Source: Elusimicrobiota bacterium (GTDB lineage: Bacteria; Elusimicrobiota; Elusimicrobia; UBA1565; UBA9628). Taken from it: a DNA stretch of 7,715 nucleotides. The notes beneath the pieces were generated by a model. That model was not told the DNA's origin and searched no databases. It saw only the letters and a list, made by a program, of their open reading frames with translations. Shown here piece by piece: positions 1 through 5,177 of this stretch. Location of the stretch: assembly GCA_023249695.1 (NCBI GenBank), contig JAHFCD010000072.1, forward strand, positions 627 to 8,341. The letters run 5' to 3'. Numbering within the stretch: position 1 is the first letter of the stretch; each line of letters starts with the position of its first letter. A program made the position numbers and the translations under genes.

Positions 1-212
1 TTGAACGCGCGCGGGCTTGAGAGCCACTTCTCGAGCCAAGCGCGGGGACGGCGATGGCCGACTAGCGTCAGGTCCGGGCCGGAGTTCCCCCCGCGCGCGC
101 CGATTTTGTGGCAGGACCGGCAGCCGTGAGAGTCGAACAGCGCCGCGGGCTCAGCCGCCGAGGAGAATGACGCGAGGCCGGCAAGAGCGATCGTGCAAAC
201 CCAGGAGCGCAT
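1..212 (-). CDS. Exported monohaem cytochrome c, N-terminal part (gene cut by left edge)
   Basis: The first 70 codons of a minus-strand gene are visible; the 3' end lies outside the window. The protein starts MRSWVCTIALAGLASFSSAA, a typical Sec signal peptide with likely cleavage after Ala20. The mature start then carries a CxxCH haem c site, CRSCH at residues 31-35, preceded by LFDSHG. Next comes GPDLTLVG at 46-52 and a WLEKWL segment at 59-64. The order haem site, GPDLT.VG, WL..WL is that of small class I cytochromes c. The axial Met, normally near the C terminus, would be beyond the edge. It should be a periplasmic electron carrier with covalently bound haem. The start is ATG at 212: an upstream in-frame ATG at 227 runs straight into TGA, and the ATG at 219 is in another frame. 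There is no Shine-Dalgarno, but a TAGAAT hexamer lies 5 bases upstream. The gene is divergent from the cysteine-repeat gene. The call is firm for cytochrome c and open for subfamily. Confidence 0.85.
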   Translation of the reverse strand, partial: MRSWVCTIALAGLASFSSAAEPAALFDSHGCRSCHKIGARGGNSGPDLTLVGHRRPRAWLEKWLSSPRAF

Positions 213-253
213 GCGTCATTCTATCATTCGTTCCGGAGGGACTTATCCCCCGA

Positions 254-269
254 TTTCCACCGATGGAAA
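254..269. promoter_or_regulatory. 6-bp inverted repeat with 4-base spacer, possible operator
   Basis: TTTCCA-CCGA-TGGAAA is a perfect inverted repeat in the divergent intergenic region, about 40 bases from the cytochrome ATG and 95 from the repeat-protein ATG. On the minus strand six T residues (274-269 side) precede it rather than follow it, so it does not look like a terminator for the leftward direction. A regulator binding site is possible, but a 6-bp arm can occur by chance. Confidence 0.2.
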
Positions 270-349
270 AAAGAGGATAATTCCTTGCTTTTCGGAAGCA
301 TTCCGCGCAGAGGAAATCTGTATACTCGGCTCAGTTGGCGTGGACTCGC

Positions 350-355
350 GGAGGA
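350..355 (+). promoter_or_regulatory. Shine-Dalgarno that fixes the repeat-protein start at 364
   Basis: GGAGGA lies 8 bases before the ATG at 364. That ATG also opens a clean signal peptide. Together these reject an upstream in-frame ATG at 193, which would add 57 residues of unlikely composition and bury the signal peptide. Confidence 0.75.
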
Positions 356-363
356 AGATAAGG

Positions 364-1212
364 ATGAAAACTTTCATCGTCATCGTCGCCCTGCTGTCGC
401 CGGCCGCGCACGCCGCCCCCGGCCCCGTCGATTGCTACGCGGCGGCCAAGCCCCTGACGAGCTACCCGCCCCTGCTGTGCGCCGGCGCCGCGACGACCGC
501 GCCCGCCGTCTGCTTCCCCGCCGCCAAGAGCCTCACCGACTACCCCGCCTTGCTCTGCTCCGGAGCACAATCGAACGCGCCGGTGGACTGCTGGAAGGCC
601 GCGAAGAACCTGACGAGCTTTCCCGCGCTGCTGTGCGCGCGCGCGAAGTCGAACGCCCCGGCGGCCTGCTTCGCCGCCGCGAAGAGCGTGACGGACTACC
701 CGGCCCTGCTGTGCTCCGGCGCCGAGACGAACGCGCCGCTCGCCTGCTTCGCCGCGGCGAAAGGCGTGACGAGCTTCCCCGCCCTGCTGTGCGCGGGGGC
801 CGCCTCGGACGCGCCCGTCGCCTGCTTCGCCGCGGCCAAGGGCCTCACCGACTATCCCGCCTTGCTGTGCGCGGGAGCGAGCTCCACGGCGCCGGTCGAC
901 TGCTTCATCGCGGCCAAGGGGCTGACGCAGTACCCGGCCCTCCTCTGCTCGGGGGCGACGGACGGCAGCCCGATCGACTGCCTGAAGGCCTCGGCCGGAA
1001 TCACGGACAATCCCGCCCTGCTTTGCTCGCCCAACGGCGCGTTCAAGGCGATCACGCGCCACGACATCCATCCGACCTGGGATCTGCCGTACCCGCTGCG
1101 CTTCCCCAACCCGTATCCGTTCCACTATCCGTTCCCCGATCTCAACCGGGACCCGAGCCAGGCCCCGCCGCCCGCCGCGCCGAACCCGGCCGCGCTGTTC
1201 GCCGGGTACTAG
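364..1212 (+). CDS. Exported protein of eight tandem 26-residue two-cysteine repeats with Pro/aromatic tail; function unknown
   Basis: The product has 282 residues. Residues 1-17 (MKTFIVIVALLSPAAHA) form a Sec signal peptide with an AHA|AP cleavage site and no lipobox Cys. Residues 20-227 are exactly eight end-to-end units of 26 residues, with consensus APxxCFxAAKxLTxYPALLC followed by xGAxxx. Every unit keeps Cys at unit positions 5 and 20, so the mature protein has 16 Cys, all in the repeats, spaced C-x14-C-x10-C. No CxxC or CxxCH occurs, so haem binding is unlikely. In an oxidising periplasm or outside the cell, disulfides are the natural reading. Each unit could be two short helices around a T-[DS]-[YF]-P turn (inference). 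Residues 228-282 are a different tail, rich in Pro, Tyr and Phe at 242-258 and Pro/Ala near the end. The last unit is degraded (LKASAGITDNP). I have a vague memory of similar unnamed Cys-repeat proteins in other bacteria but cannot confirm it. It is divergent from a cytochrome c gene. No enzyme motif is seen; a structural, binding or surface role is as far as the sequence goes. Confidence 0.85.
   Translation: MKTFIVIVALLSPAAHAAPGPVDCYAAAKPLTSYPPLLCAGAATTAPAVCFPAAKSLTDYPALLCSGAQSNAPVDCWKAAKNLTSFPALLCARAKSNAPAACFAAAKSVTDYPALLCSGAETNAPLACFAAAKGVTSFPALLCAGAASDAPVACFAAAKGLTDYPALLCAGASSTAPVDCFIAAKGLTQYPALLCSGATDGSPIDCLKASAGITDNPALLCSPNGAFKAITRHDIHPTWDLPYPLRFPNPYPFHYPFPDLNRDPSQAPPPAAPNPAALFAGY
421..1044 (+). 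repeat. Eight in-frame 78-bp tandem repeats inside the cysteine-repeat gene
   Basis: Units start at 421, 499, 577, 655, 733, 811, 889 and 967, each 78 bp with no indels. The turn motif alternates: LTSYP, LTDYP, LTSFP, VTDYP, VTSFP, LTDYP, LTQYP, ITDNP. Units 2, 4 and 6 resemble each other (TDY) and units 3 and 5 resemble each other (TSF). This suggests growth by copying of a 156-bp pair. Units 2 and 6 are nearly identical in DNA over the CTCACCGACTA-CCCGCCTTGCT part. Unit 8 is the most diverged. Confidence 0.9.
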
Positions 1213-1225
1213 CCGCCCGCGGTCC

Positions 1226-1257
1226 CGCCGCGGCGATGTAAATTTATTGTCGCGGCG
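1226..1257. terminator. Strong GC-rich hairpin after the repeat gene, possible terminator
   Basis: The left arm CGCCGCGGCGAT (1226-1237) pairs with the right arm ATTGTCGCGGCG (1246-1257) over 12 bp. As plus-strand RNA this includes two G-U pairs. The loop is the AT-rich octamer GTAAATTT. It begins 14 bases after the repeat-gene stop and ends 82 bases before the next start. No T run follows on the plus strand, so it is not a classical intrinsic terminator. It could still stop transcription or protect the 3' end of the mRNA. The rest of 1213-1339 shows no gene. Confidence 0.4.
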
Positions 1258-1321
1258 CTGGCGCATACGCCCGTCATGAGAGGGCGACACGGCGTCAATG
1301 GGAGCGGGTGCCCGGTTCAGT

Positions 1322-1327
1322 TAGAAT
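1322..1327 (+). promoter_or_regulatory. TAGAAT, possible -10 element of the signalling operon
   Basis: TAGAAT is a good -10 match ending 12 bases before the ATG at 1340. A start of transcription 6-8 bases downstream would leave a leader of only about 5 bases. That agrees with the absence of any Shine-Dalgarno before this ATG. No -35 consensus is seen at 16-18 bases, so the assignment is weak. Confidence 0.3.
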
Positions 1328-1339
1328 CGAGCACTCCCT

Positions 1340-2227
1340 ATGCCCCGCATTTTCGCCGCCGGACCGCTGGCCGCGCTCCTCCTCGCGGGGCTCATCGGCG
1401 CGTCTCCATCAGCGGCGCAGGAGGTCGTGGCCGTCATCACCTCCGCGCAGGGCCCCTACGAAGCAGCGTACGCCAGCTTCGTCAAGACGTTCGGCCGGGA
1501 GGTCACGGTCCTCCGCCTGCCGGGCCGCCTCCCGTCCGCGAGCACGCGGACGCGAGTCTTCGTCGCCTTCGGAGGCGGGGCCGCGGCCCAGACCTACCCT
1601 GAAAACGCGACCTTGATCGCGTGCCTGGCGCCGGGAACCTCGCCGCGCTTGCGGCACGACGGACCGTTCGTCTTCGTGACCATGAAGCCCGCGCCGAAAA
1701 GGCTGCTCACGGAGCTGCGCCGCCTGCAGCCGGGCCTCAAGCGCTTGGCGGCGCTGTCGAACGCGCGCGACACCGACAGCTATCTCGCGGACCTGAAGCG
1801 CACCGCCGCGGCGCTCGACATCGAGATCATCGCGCCGCGCGCGAGCGGAGCGAACGCGGTGCCCGAAGCCCTGCGGCTCCTGCTGACGGCCAAGGCCGAC
1901 GCCTTGTGGCTCGCCCCCGATCCCAGCCTGGTGACGCCCGAGAATTTCCAAGCGATCAAGCAGTTCTCCTGGGACAACGACATCCCGTTCTACGCCCCGA
2001 CCCGCGGCCTCGCCGCCGCGGGCGCCACGGCGGCGGTGTCCGTCAGCGCCGAGGAGGAGGGACGCCTGACGGCCGAGCTCGCGCGCCGGGCGCTCGCCGG
2101 CGAGACCCTTCCGGAGCTCGTCTATCAGGAGCGGACCACGCTCACGGTCAACCTCGAGTCGGCTCAAAAAACCGGGCTCAAGATAAACCCGTCGGCCCTC
2201 GGCAAGGATGTCGAGGTGATCCATTGA
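1340..2227 (+). CDS. Periplasmic substrate-binding protein of the ABC_sub_bind (TrpX-like) family, first gene of a sensor operon
   Basis: The product has 295 residues. Residues 1-26 form a Sec signal peptide (LAALLLAGLIGAS core, cleavage near SAA|QE) with no lipobox Cys, so it is probably a soluble periplasmic protein. The rest reads as a two-lobe binding protein of the Pfam ABC_sub_bind family. KADALWLAPDPSLVTPENF (185-203) matches the family's second-lobe core. IPFYAPTRGL (215-224) follows, then the family's C-terminal signature around TLTVNLESAQKTGLKINPSA (267-286) and a final DVEVIH. About 295 residues is slightly short for the family; the first lobe is the less conserved part. Such proteins usually bind small organic ligands for an ABC importer, but no permease or ATPase gene is here. 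Instead the stop codon overlaps the start of a sensor kinase, which suggests a ligand-receptor role. The ligand cannot be told. No Shine-Dalgarno precedes the ATG. Confidence 0.85.
   Translation: MPRIFAAGPLAALLLAGLIGASPSAAQEVVAVITSAQGPYEAAYASFVKTFGREVTVLRLPGRLPSASTRTRVFVAFGGGAAAQTYPENATLIACLAPGTSPRLRHDGPFVFVTMKPAPKRLLTELRRLQPGLKRLAALSNARDTDSYLADLKRTAAALDIEIIAPRASGANAVPEALRLLLTAKADALWLAPDPSLVTPENFQAIKQFSWDNDIPFYAPTRGLAAAGATAAVSVSAEEEGRLTAELARRALAGETLPELVYQERTTLTVNLESAQKTGLKINPSALGKDVEVIH
2213..2219 (+). promoter_or_regulatory. Shine-Dalgarno supporting a TTG start for the kinase
   Basis: GAGGTGA lies inside the last codons of the binding-protein gene. Its GAGGTG core ends 5 bases before TTG at 2224, good spacing. 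No ATG or GTG near the first membrane helix offers an alternative. Confidence 0.7.
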
Positions 2228-4032
2228 AGCTCCAATTCAAATTTCTGGCGCTGCTCGTGCCGACGGGCCTCCTCGCCGCGATCAGCGTCCTCATCCTGAT
2301 TCAGCGCGCCGTGCACGAGGTCGTCATCGGCGGCCAAGAACGCACCGCGATCCTGCTCGCGCGCGCCGCGGCGCAGGACGCGGCCGCGGGCATGAAGTCC
2401 GGAAGCGAGGCGGAGGTGCTTCCGGTTCTCCAGACCCTTCAGCGGCGAAAGGACGCGGTGTACGTCGCAGCGCTCGATCCTCGCGGGAGGATCACCGCGC
2501 ACACGACCGTCACGGAAAAAGGCAAGACCCCGGTCGACGAATTCACGAGCGCGGCCCTGCGGGCGGAAGCCCCGGTCGTACAGCCGTCTCTCGAGCGCGG
2601 CGAGCCGGTGCTTCTCGTCGCGATGCCGATCTGGTCCCCGGCGCCCGCGTCCACCGCGGAGGATTTCCTCCTGTCGGGAGATTCCCCGCAAGGTCCCCAG
2701 GAACGGCTCGGAACGCTCAAATTCGCCGTGCCGCTGCGCGGCGCCCAGGAGACGGAGTCGGGCATCATCCGCGAGATCTCGCTGATCGTCCTCATCATCG
2801 GCGCGCTCGCGCTCGGCCTCGTCGTCGCGCTCGTGCGCGGCATGCTGGCGCCGATCCGCGGGATGATGACGGGCATCGCGCGCGTGAGCGCCGGTCAGTT
2901 CGACGTCTCCGTCCCGGTGCTATCGCGCGACGAGCTCGGCCAGCTCGCCGAGAGCTTCAACATCATGAGCGGCGAGCTCGCGCGCACGACGGTCTCCAAG
3001 GAGTACGTCGAGGGGGTCTTGGAGAACATGTACGACCTGCTCGTCGTGACCGACCCGCAAGGCTATATCGAGACGGCCAATCGCGCCGCCGCCGACACCC
3101 TGGGCGACGGCGGCGTCATCGGCCGTCCGCTCGCCGCGTTGTTCGAGTCGCCGCCGAAGGGCGAGGTCGTCCACGACGTCGAGGTGATGCTGCACACCAA
3201 GGACGGCGGGCTGACGCCGGCGCTGTTCTCCTCGTCGGTCCTGCGCGACCGAAACGGCCGCCTGCTCGGCTACATCGGCGTGGCCAAGGACATCACCGAG
3301 CGCAAACGCACCGAGGTGGCGCTGGTCGAGGCCAAGCTCGCCGCGGAAGCCGCGAGCCGGGAGCTCGAGACGTTCAGCTACTCGGTGGCCCACGACCTGC
3401 GCGCGCCGCTGCGCGCGGTGGACGGCTTCAGCCAGATCCTGCTCGCGGAATACTCCGGCAAGCTCGATGCGGAGGGAACGGACTATCTCAAGCGCGTCCG
3501 CGCCGGCAGCCAAAGAATGGGACGCCTGATCGACGACCTGCTCGACCTCTCGCGCATCGAGCGCGGCGCGATGACGCTCGCGGACGTGGACCTGAGCGCG
3601 CTCGCCGCCGATATCGCGGCCGAGCTCCGCAAAGCCGAGCCCGGCCGCCGCGTCGAGTTCGTCGCCGCCCCGGACCTCAAAGCCCGCGGCGACCCGGATC
3701 TCCTGCGCCTGGCGCTCGTCAACCTGATCGCGAACGCGTGGAAATACACGAGCAAGCATCCCACCGCGCGCATCGAGTTCGGCACGCGGACGCAGGACGG
3801 GCGGACGGTCTACTTCGTGCGCGACGACGGCGCGGGCTTCGATATGAGCATGGCCAAGCGCCTGTTTCAGCCCTTCACGCGCCTGCACGCGTCGGCCGAG
3901 TTCGAGGGCACCGGGATCGGGCTCGCCACCGTCTCGCGCATCGTCGCGCGGCACGAGGGCCGGGTCTGGGCCGAGGGCGAAGTCGAACGCGGCGCCGTCT
4001 TCAATTTTACGCTGTGGGAGGGAAAATCATGA
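2224..4032 (+). CDS. Membrane sensor histidine kinase: periplasmic sensor, HAMP, PAS, HisKA, HATPase
   Basis: The product has 602 residues, reading from TTG at 2224. The TTG shares bases with the TGA of the preceding gene, so translation is probably coupled. Order: transmembrane helix 5-27; periplasmic region 28-184 with a single-Cache-like stretch (YVAALDPRGRITAHT, 80-94); transmembrane helix 185-205; HAMP about 204-256 (LAPIRGMM and RDELGQLAESFN); PAS about 263-360 ending YIGVAKDITERKR; short coiled linker; HisKA H-box SYSVAHDLRAPLRAV with phospho-accepting His390. HATPase boxes are all intact: N box NLIANAWKY (Asn504), G1 DDGAGFD (535-540), F box RLFQPFTRLH, G2 GTGIGLATV (562-570). It should autophosphorylate at His390 and pass phosphate to the next gene's Asp64. 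The H-box style (FSYSV.HDLRAPLR) is the one found in phytochrome-type kinases paired with Rcp1-like receivers, which agrees with the neighbour. No chromophore GAF/PHY domain is present. The input is probably a periplasmic ligand, perhaps through the upstream binding protein. Confidence 0.92.
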   Translation: MKLQFKFLALLVPTGLLAAISVLILIQRAVHEVVIGGQERTAILLARAAAQDAAAGMKSGSEAEVLPVLQTLQRRKDAVYVAALDPRGRITAHTTVTEKGKTPVDEFTSAALRAEAPVVQPSLERGEPVLLVAMPIWSPAPASTAEDFLLSGDSPQGPQERLGTLKFAVPLRGAQETESGIIREISLIVLIIGALALGLVVALVRGMLAPIRGMMTGIARVSAGQFDVSVPVLSRDELGQLAESFNIMSGELARTTVSKEYVEGVLENMYDLLVVTDPQGYIETANRAAADTLGDGGVIGRPLAALFESPPKGEVVHDVEVMLHTKDGGLTPALFSSSVLRDRNGRLLGYIGVAKDITERKRTEVALVEAKLAAEAASRELETFSYSVAHDLRAPLRAVDGFSQILLAEYSGKLDAEGTDYLKRVRAGSQRMGRLIDDLLDLSRIERGAMTLADVDLSALAADIAAELRKAEPGRRVEFVAAPDLKARGDPDLLRLALVNLIANAWKYTSKHPTARIEFGTRTQDGRTVYFVRDDGAGFDMSMAKRLFQPFTRLHASAEFEGTGIGLATVSRIVARHEGRVWAEGEVERGAVFNFTLWEGKS

Positions 4033-4457
4033 TCGAGAAGAAAATCATCCTGCTGGTCGAGGACAACGCGGACGACGAGAAGCTGATACTCCTGTCCTTG
4101 AAGAAGAGCAAGATCACCAACGACGTCGTCGTCGTGCGCGACGGCCAGGAGGCGCTCGATTATCTCCTCGGCTCGAAGGACAAGCCGGAAACGCTGAGGC
4201 CGACGGTGACCCTGCTCGACCTTCACCTTCCGAAGATCGACGGCCTCGAGGTCCTGCAGCGCCTCCGGGCCGACGAGCGCACGAAGCTCCTGCCCGTGGT
4301 CGTGCTCACCTCCTCCGACGAGGAGAGCGACCGCGTCCGGAGCTACAGCCTCGGCGCGAACAGCTACGTCTGCAAGCCGGTCGATTTCGTCGACTTCGCC
4401 GCGGCCGTCCGAGAATTAGGCCTGTACTGGCTGCTGCTGAACCGTCCGTGCCCCTGA
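4029..4457 (+). CDS. Single-domain Rcp1-like response regulator
   Basis: The product has 142 residues and is a CheY-fold receiver only. Acidic pocket Glu11-Asp12 (LLVEDNADD), phospho-acceptor Asp64 in LLDLHLPKIDG, switch Thr94 in VVLTSSD and Lys116 in CKPVDF are all present. The ending GLYWLLLNRP is typical of the Rcp1-like subgroup of stand-alone receivers that partner phytochrome-type kinases. There is no DNA-binding or enzymatic output, so it probably signals by protein contact or passes phosphate to another protein. The ATG overlaps the kinase stop (ATGA, 4029-4032), and GGGAGGG at 4016-4022 is a good Shine-Dalgarno 6 bases away. It is the last gene of the operon, ending 13 bases from a convergent gene. 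Confidence 0.93.
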   Translation: MIEKKIILLVEDNADDEKLILLSLKKSKITNDVVVVRDGQEALDYLLGSKDKPETLRPTVTLLDLHLPKIDGLEVLQRLRADERTKLLPVVVLTSSDEESDRVRSYSLGANSYVCKPVDFVDFAAAVRELGLYWLLLNRPCP

Positions 4458-4466
4458 ATCGCTCCC

Positions 4467-4479
4467 CGGCCTAAGGCCG
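4467..4479. terminator. Small palindrome at the convergent gene ends, weak terminator candidate
   Basis: CGGCCT-A-AGGCCG is a 13-base perfect palindrome that includes the stop codon of the minus-strand gene. As RNA it could form a 5-bp stem with a TAA loop on either strand. There is no T run on either side. It sits where two transcription units meet and no other candidate exists, but evidence is thin. Confidence 0.2.
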
Positions 4480-5166
4480 CGCGAAGAACAGCCAGTCGGT
4501 CTGGACCTCGCCGACGAACTTATTCTTGAACGCCACGGGCTCGACGCGCACTTCCCGAAAGGTCCGGCGCAGGGCGTCGGTGAAAGGCGAGCTTTCGGCG
4601 TAGGACCAGACGCCGAGGACGCCGCCGGGCTTCAGGTGCGCTTGGGCTCGCCTCAGCCCCTCCTCCGTGTAAAAAGATCCGTTGGCCGCGGCGAGGCGGT
4701 CTTCGGGGGAGTGGTCCACGTCGATCAGGATGAGATCATGGGCGCGCGCGGGCGGCTCGGACAGGAGGAGGTAAACGTCGTCCCTCTCGACGGAAAGGCG
4801 CGCGTCGGCCTTGAGCTCGCCGGCGAGCGGCACGAGGCCTTGGTCGAGCCAGCCGATCACCTGAGGCAGGAACTCGACGACCGTCACGCGCGCGACGCGC
4901 GGCGAGACGAGGGCCTCGCGCGCCGTGTAGCCGAGCCCGAGGCCCCCCACGAGCACGTCCAAGCCGTCGCCGGGAACCATCTCCAAGGCGACGCTCGCCA
5001 AGGCTCGCTCCGAGGCCGTGTTGTAGCTGCTCATCAGGAACTCGTGGTTGAGAGAGACCTCGGTGACGACGGTCCCGGGCTCGGCGAGGAGCTCACGCCG
5101 CCGCAGGCACAGGGGGCCGAGCGGCGTGTCGTCGTAAGCGAGGATCTCGAAGTTGATGGGGCTCAT
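4471..5166 (-). CDS. Spermidine-synthase-like protein with a methyltransferase (Rossmann) fold
   Basis: The product has 231 residues. An N-terminal segment (TPLGPLCLRRRELL, then NHEFLMSSYNTASERALA at 40-57) leads into a SAM/dcSAM-binding core. Glycine motif VLVGGLGLGYTAREAL is at 71-86, and acidic residue Glu98 follows in VTVVEFLP. LILIDVDHSPED (145-156) stands where spermidine synthases have their catalytic Asp motif. SFYTEEGLRRAQAHLKPGG at 164-182 and GVLGVWS follow. The fold is clear; the reaction is not. At 231 residues it lacks the full N-terminal beta domain of classic SpeE, and the DVDHSP motif differs from the usual polyamine-synthase form. It may be an aminopropyltransferase relative or a methyltransferase. 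The ATG at 5164-5166 lies 11 bases after the stop of the debranching-enzyme gene, so the two are probably co-transcribed. No good Shine-Dalgarno is visible. The frame stays open far upstream, but only this part has family sequence. Confidence 0.85.
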   Translation of the reverse strand: MSPINFEILAYDDTPLGPLCLRRRELLAEPGTVVTEVSLNHEFLMSSYNTASERALASVALEMVPGDGLDVLVGGLGLGYTAREALVSPRVARVTVVEFLPQVIGWLDQGLVPLAGELKADARLSVERDDVYLLLSEPPARAHDLILIDVDHSPEDRLAAANGSFYTEEGLRRAQAHLKPGGVLGVWSYAESSPFTDALRRTFREVRVEPVAFKNKFVGEVQTDWLFFARP

Positions 5167-5177
5167 CCGTCGGGAGG

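Larger units (their letters stand above)
213..363. promoter_or_regulatory. Divergent intergenic region between cytochrome c and cysteine-repeat genes
   Basis: These 151 bases separate two divergent genes and must hold both promoters. They are visibly more AT-rich than the coding DNA. Toward the right, TATACT at 321-326 is a good -10 match, 37 bases before the ATG at 364, but no clear -35 lies at 16-18 bases. Toward the left, TAGAAT (minus strand, 223-218) ends 5 bases before the cytochrome ATG. Two short inverted repeats are present: TTTCCA-CCGA-TGGAAA at 254-269 and TGCTT-TTCGG-AAGCA at 286-300. Either could be an operator or chance. No small gene is convincing here. Confidence 0.5.

Noticed and set aside
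17..280. 87-codon plus-strand frame at the left end
   Set aside because: Arg-rich with no family likeness. The opposite strand encodes a clear cytochrome c with signal peptide and CRSCH.
286..300. TGCTT-TTCGG-AAGCA as a terminator or riboswitch piece
   Set aside because: Stem of only 5 bp, no T run and no larger fold. Kept only as a possible operator in the intergenic note.
421..1044. CRISPR-like or satellite reading of the 78-bp repeats
   Set aside because: Repeats are contiguous, in frame and diverged mainly at silent or non-core positions; there are no spacers. They are a coding tandem array.
364..1212. Multihaem cytochrome or metal-cluster protein because of 16 Cys
   Set aside because: No CxxCH, CxxC or His-rich motif in the repeats. 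Cys spacing of 14 and 10 does not fit haem c or ferredoxin clusters.
331..1290. Long open minus-strand frame (319 codons) across the cysteine-repeat gene
   Set aside because: Arg/Gly/Ala-rich shadow of a GC-rich repeat. The plus-strand frame has the signal peptide, invariant Cys and a Shine-Dalgarno.
1621..2223. N-terminal extension of the kinase by 201 codons
   Set aside because: The extension is an out-of-frame shadow of the binding-protein gene. The TTG at 2224 with its Shine-Dalgarno begins right at the first membrane helix.
2920..3954. Minus-strand open frame of 344 codons opposite the kinase
   Set aside because: No recognisable domain. The plus strand carries an intact HAMP/PAS/HisKA/HATPase protein.
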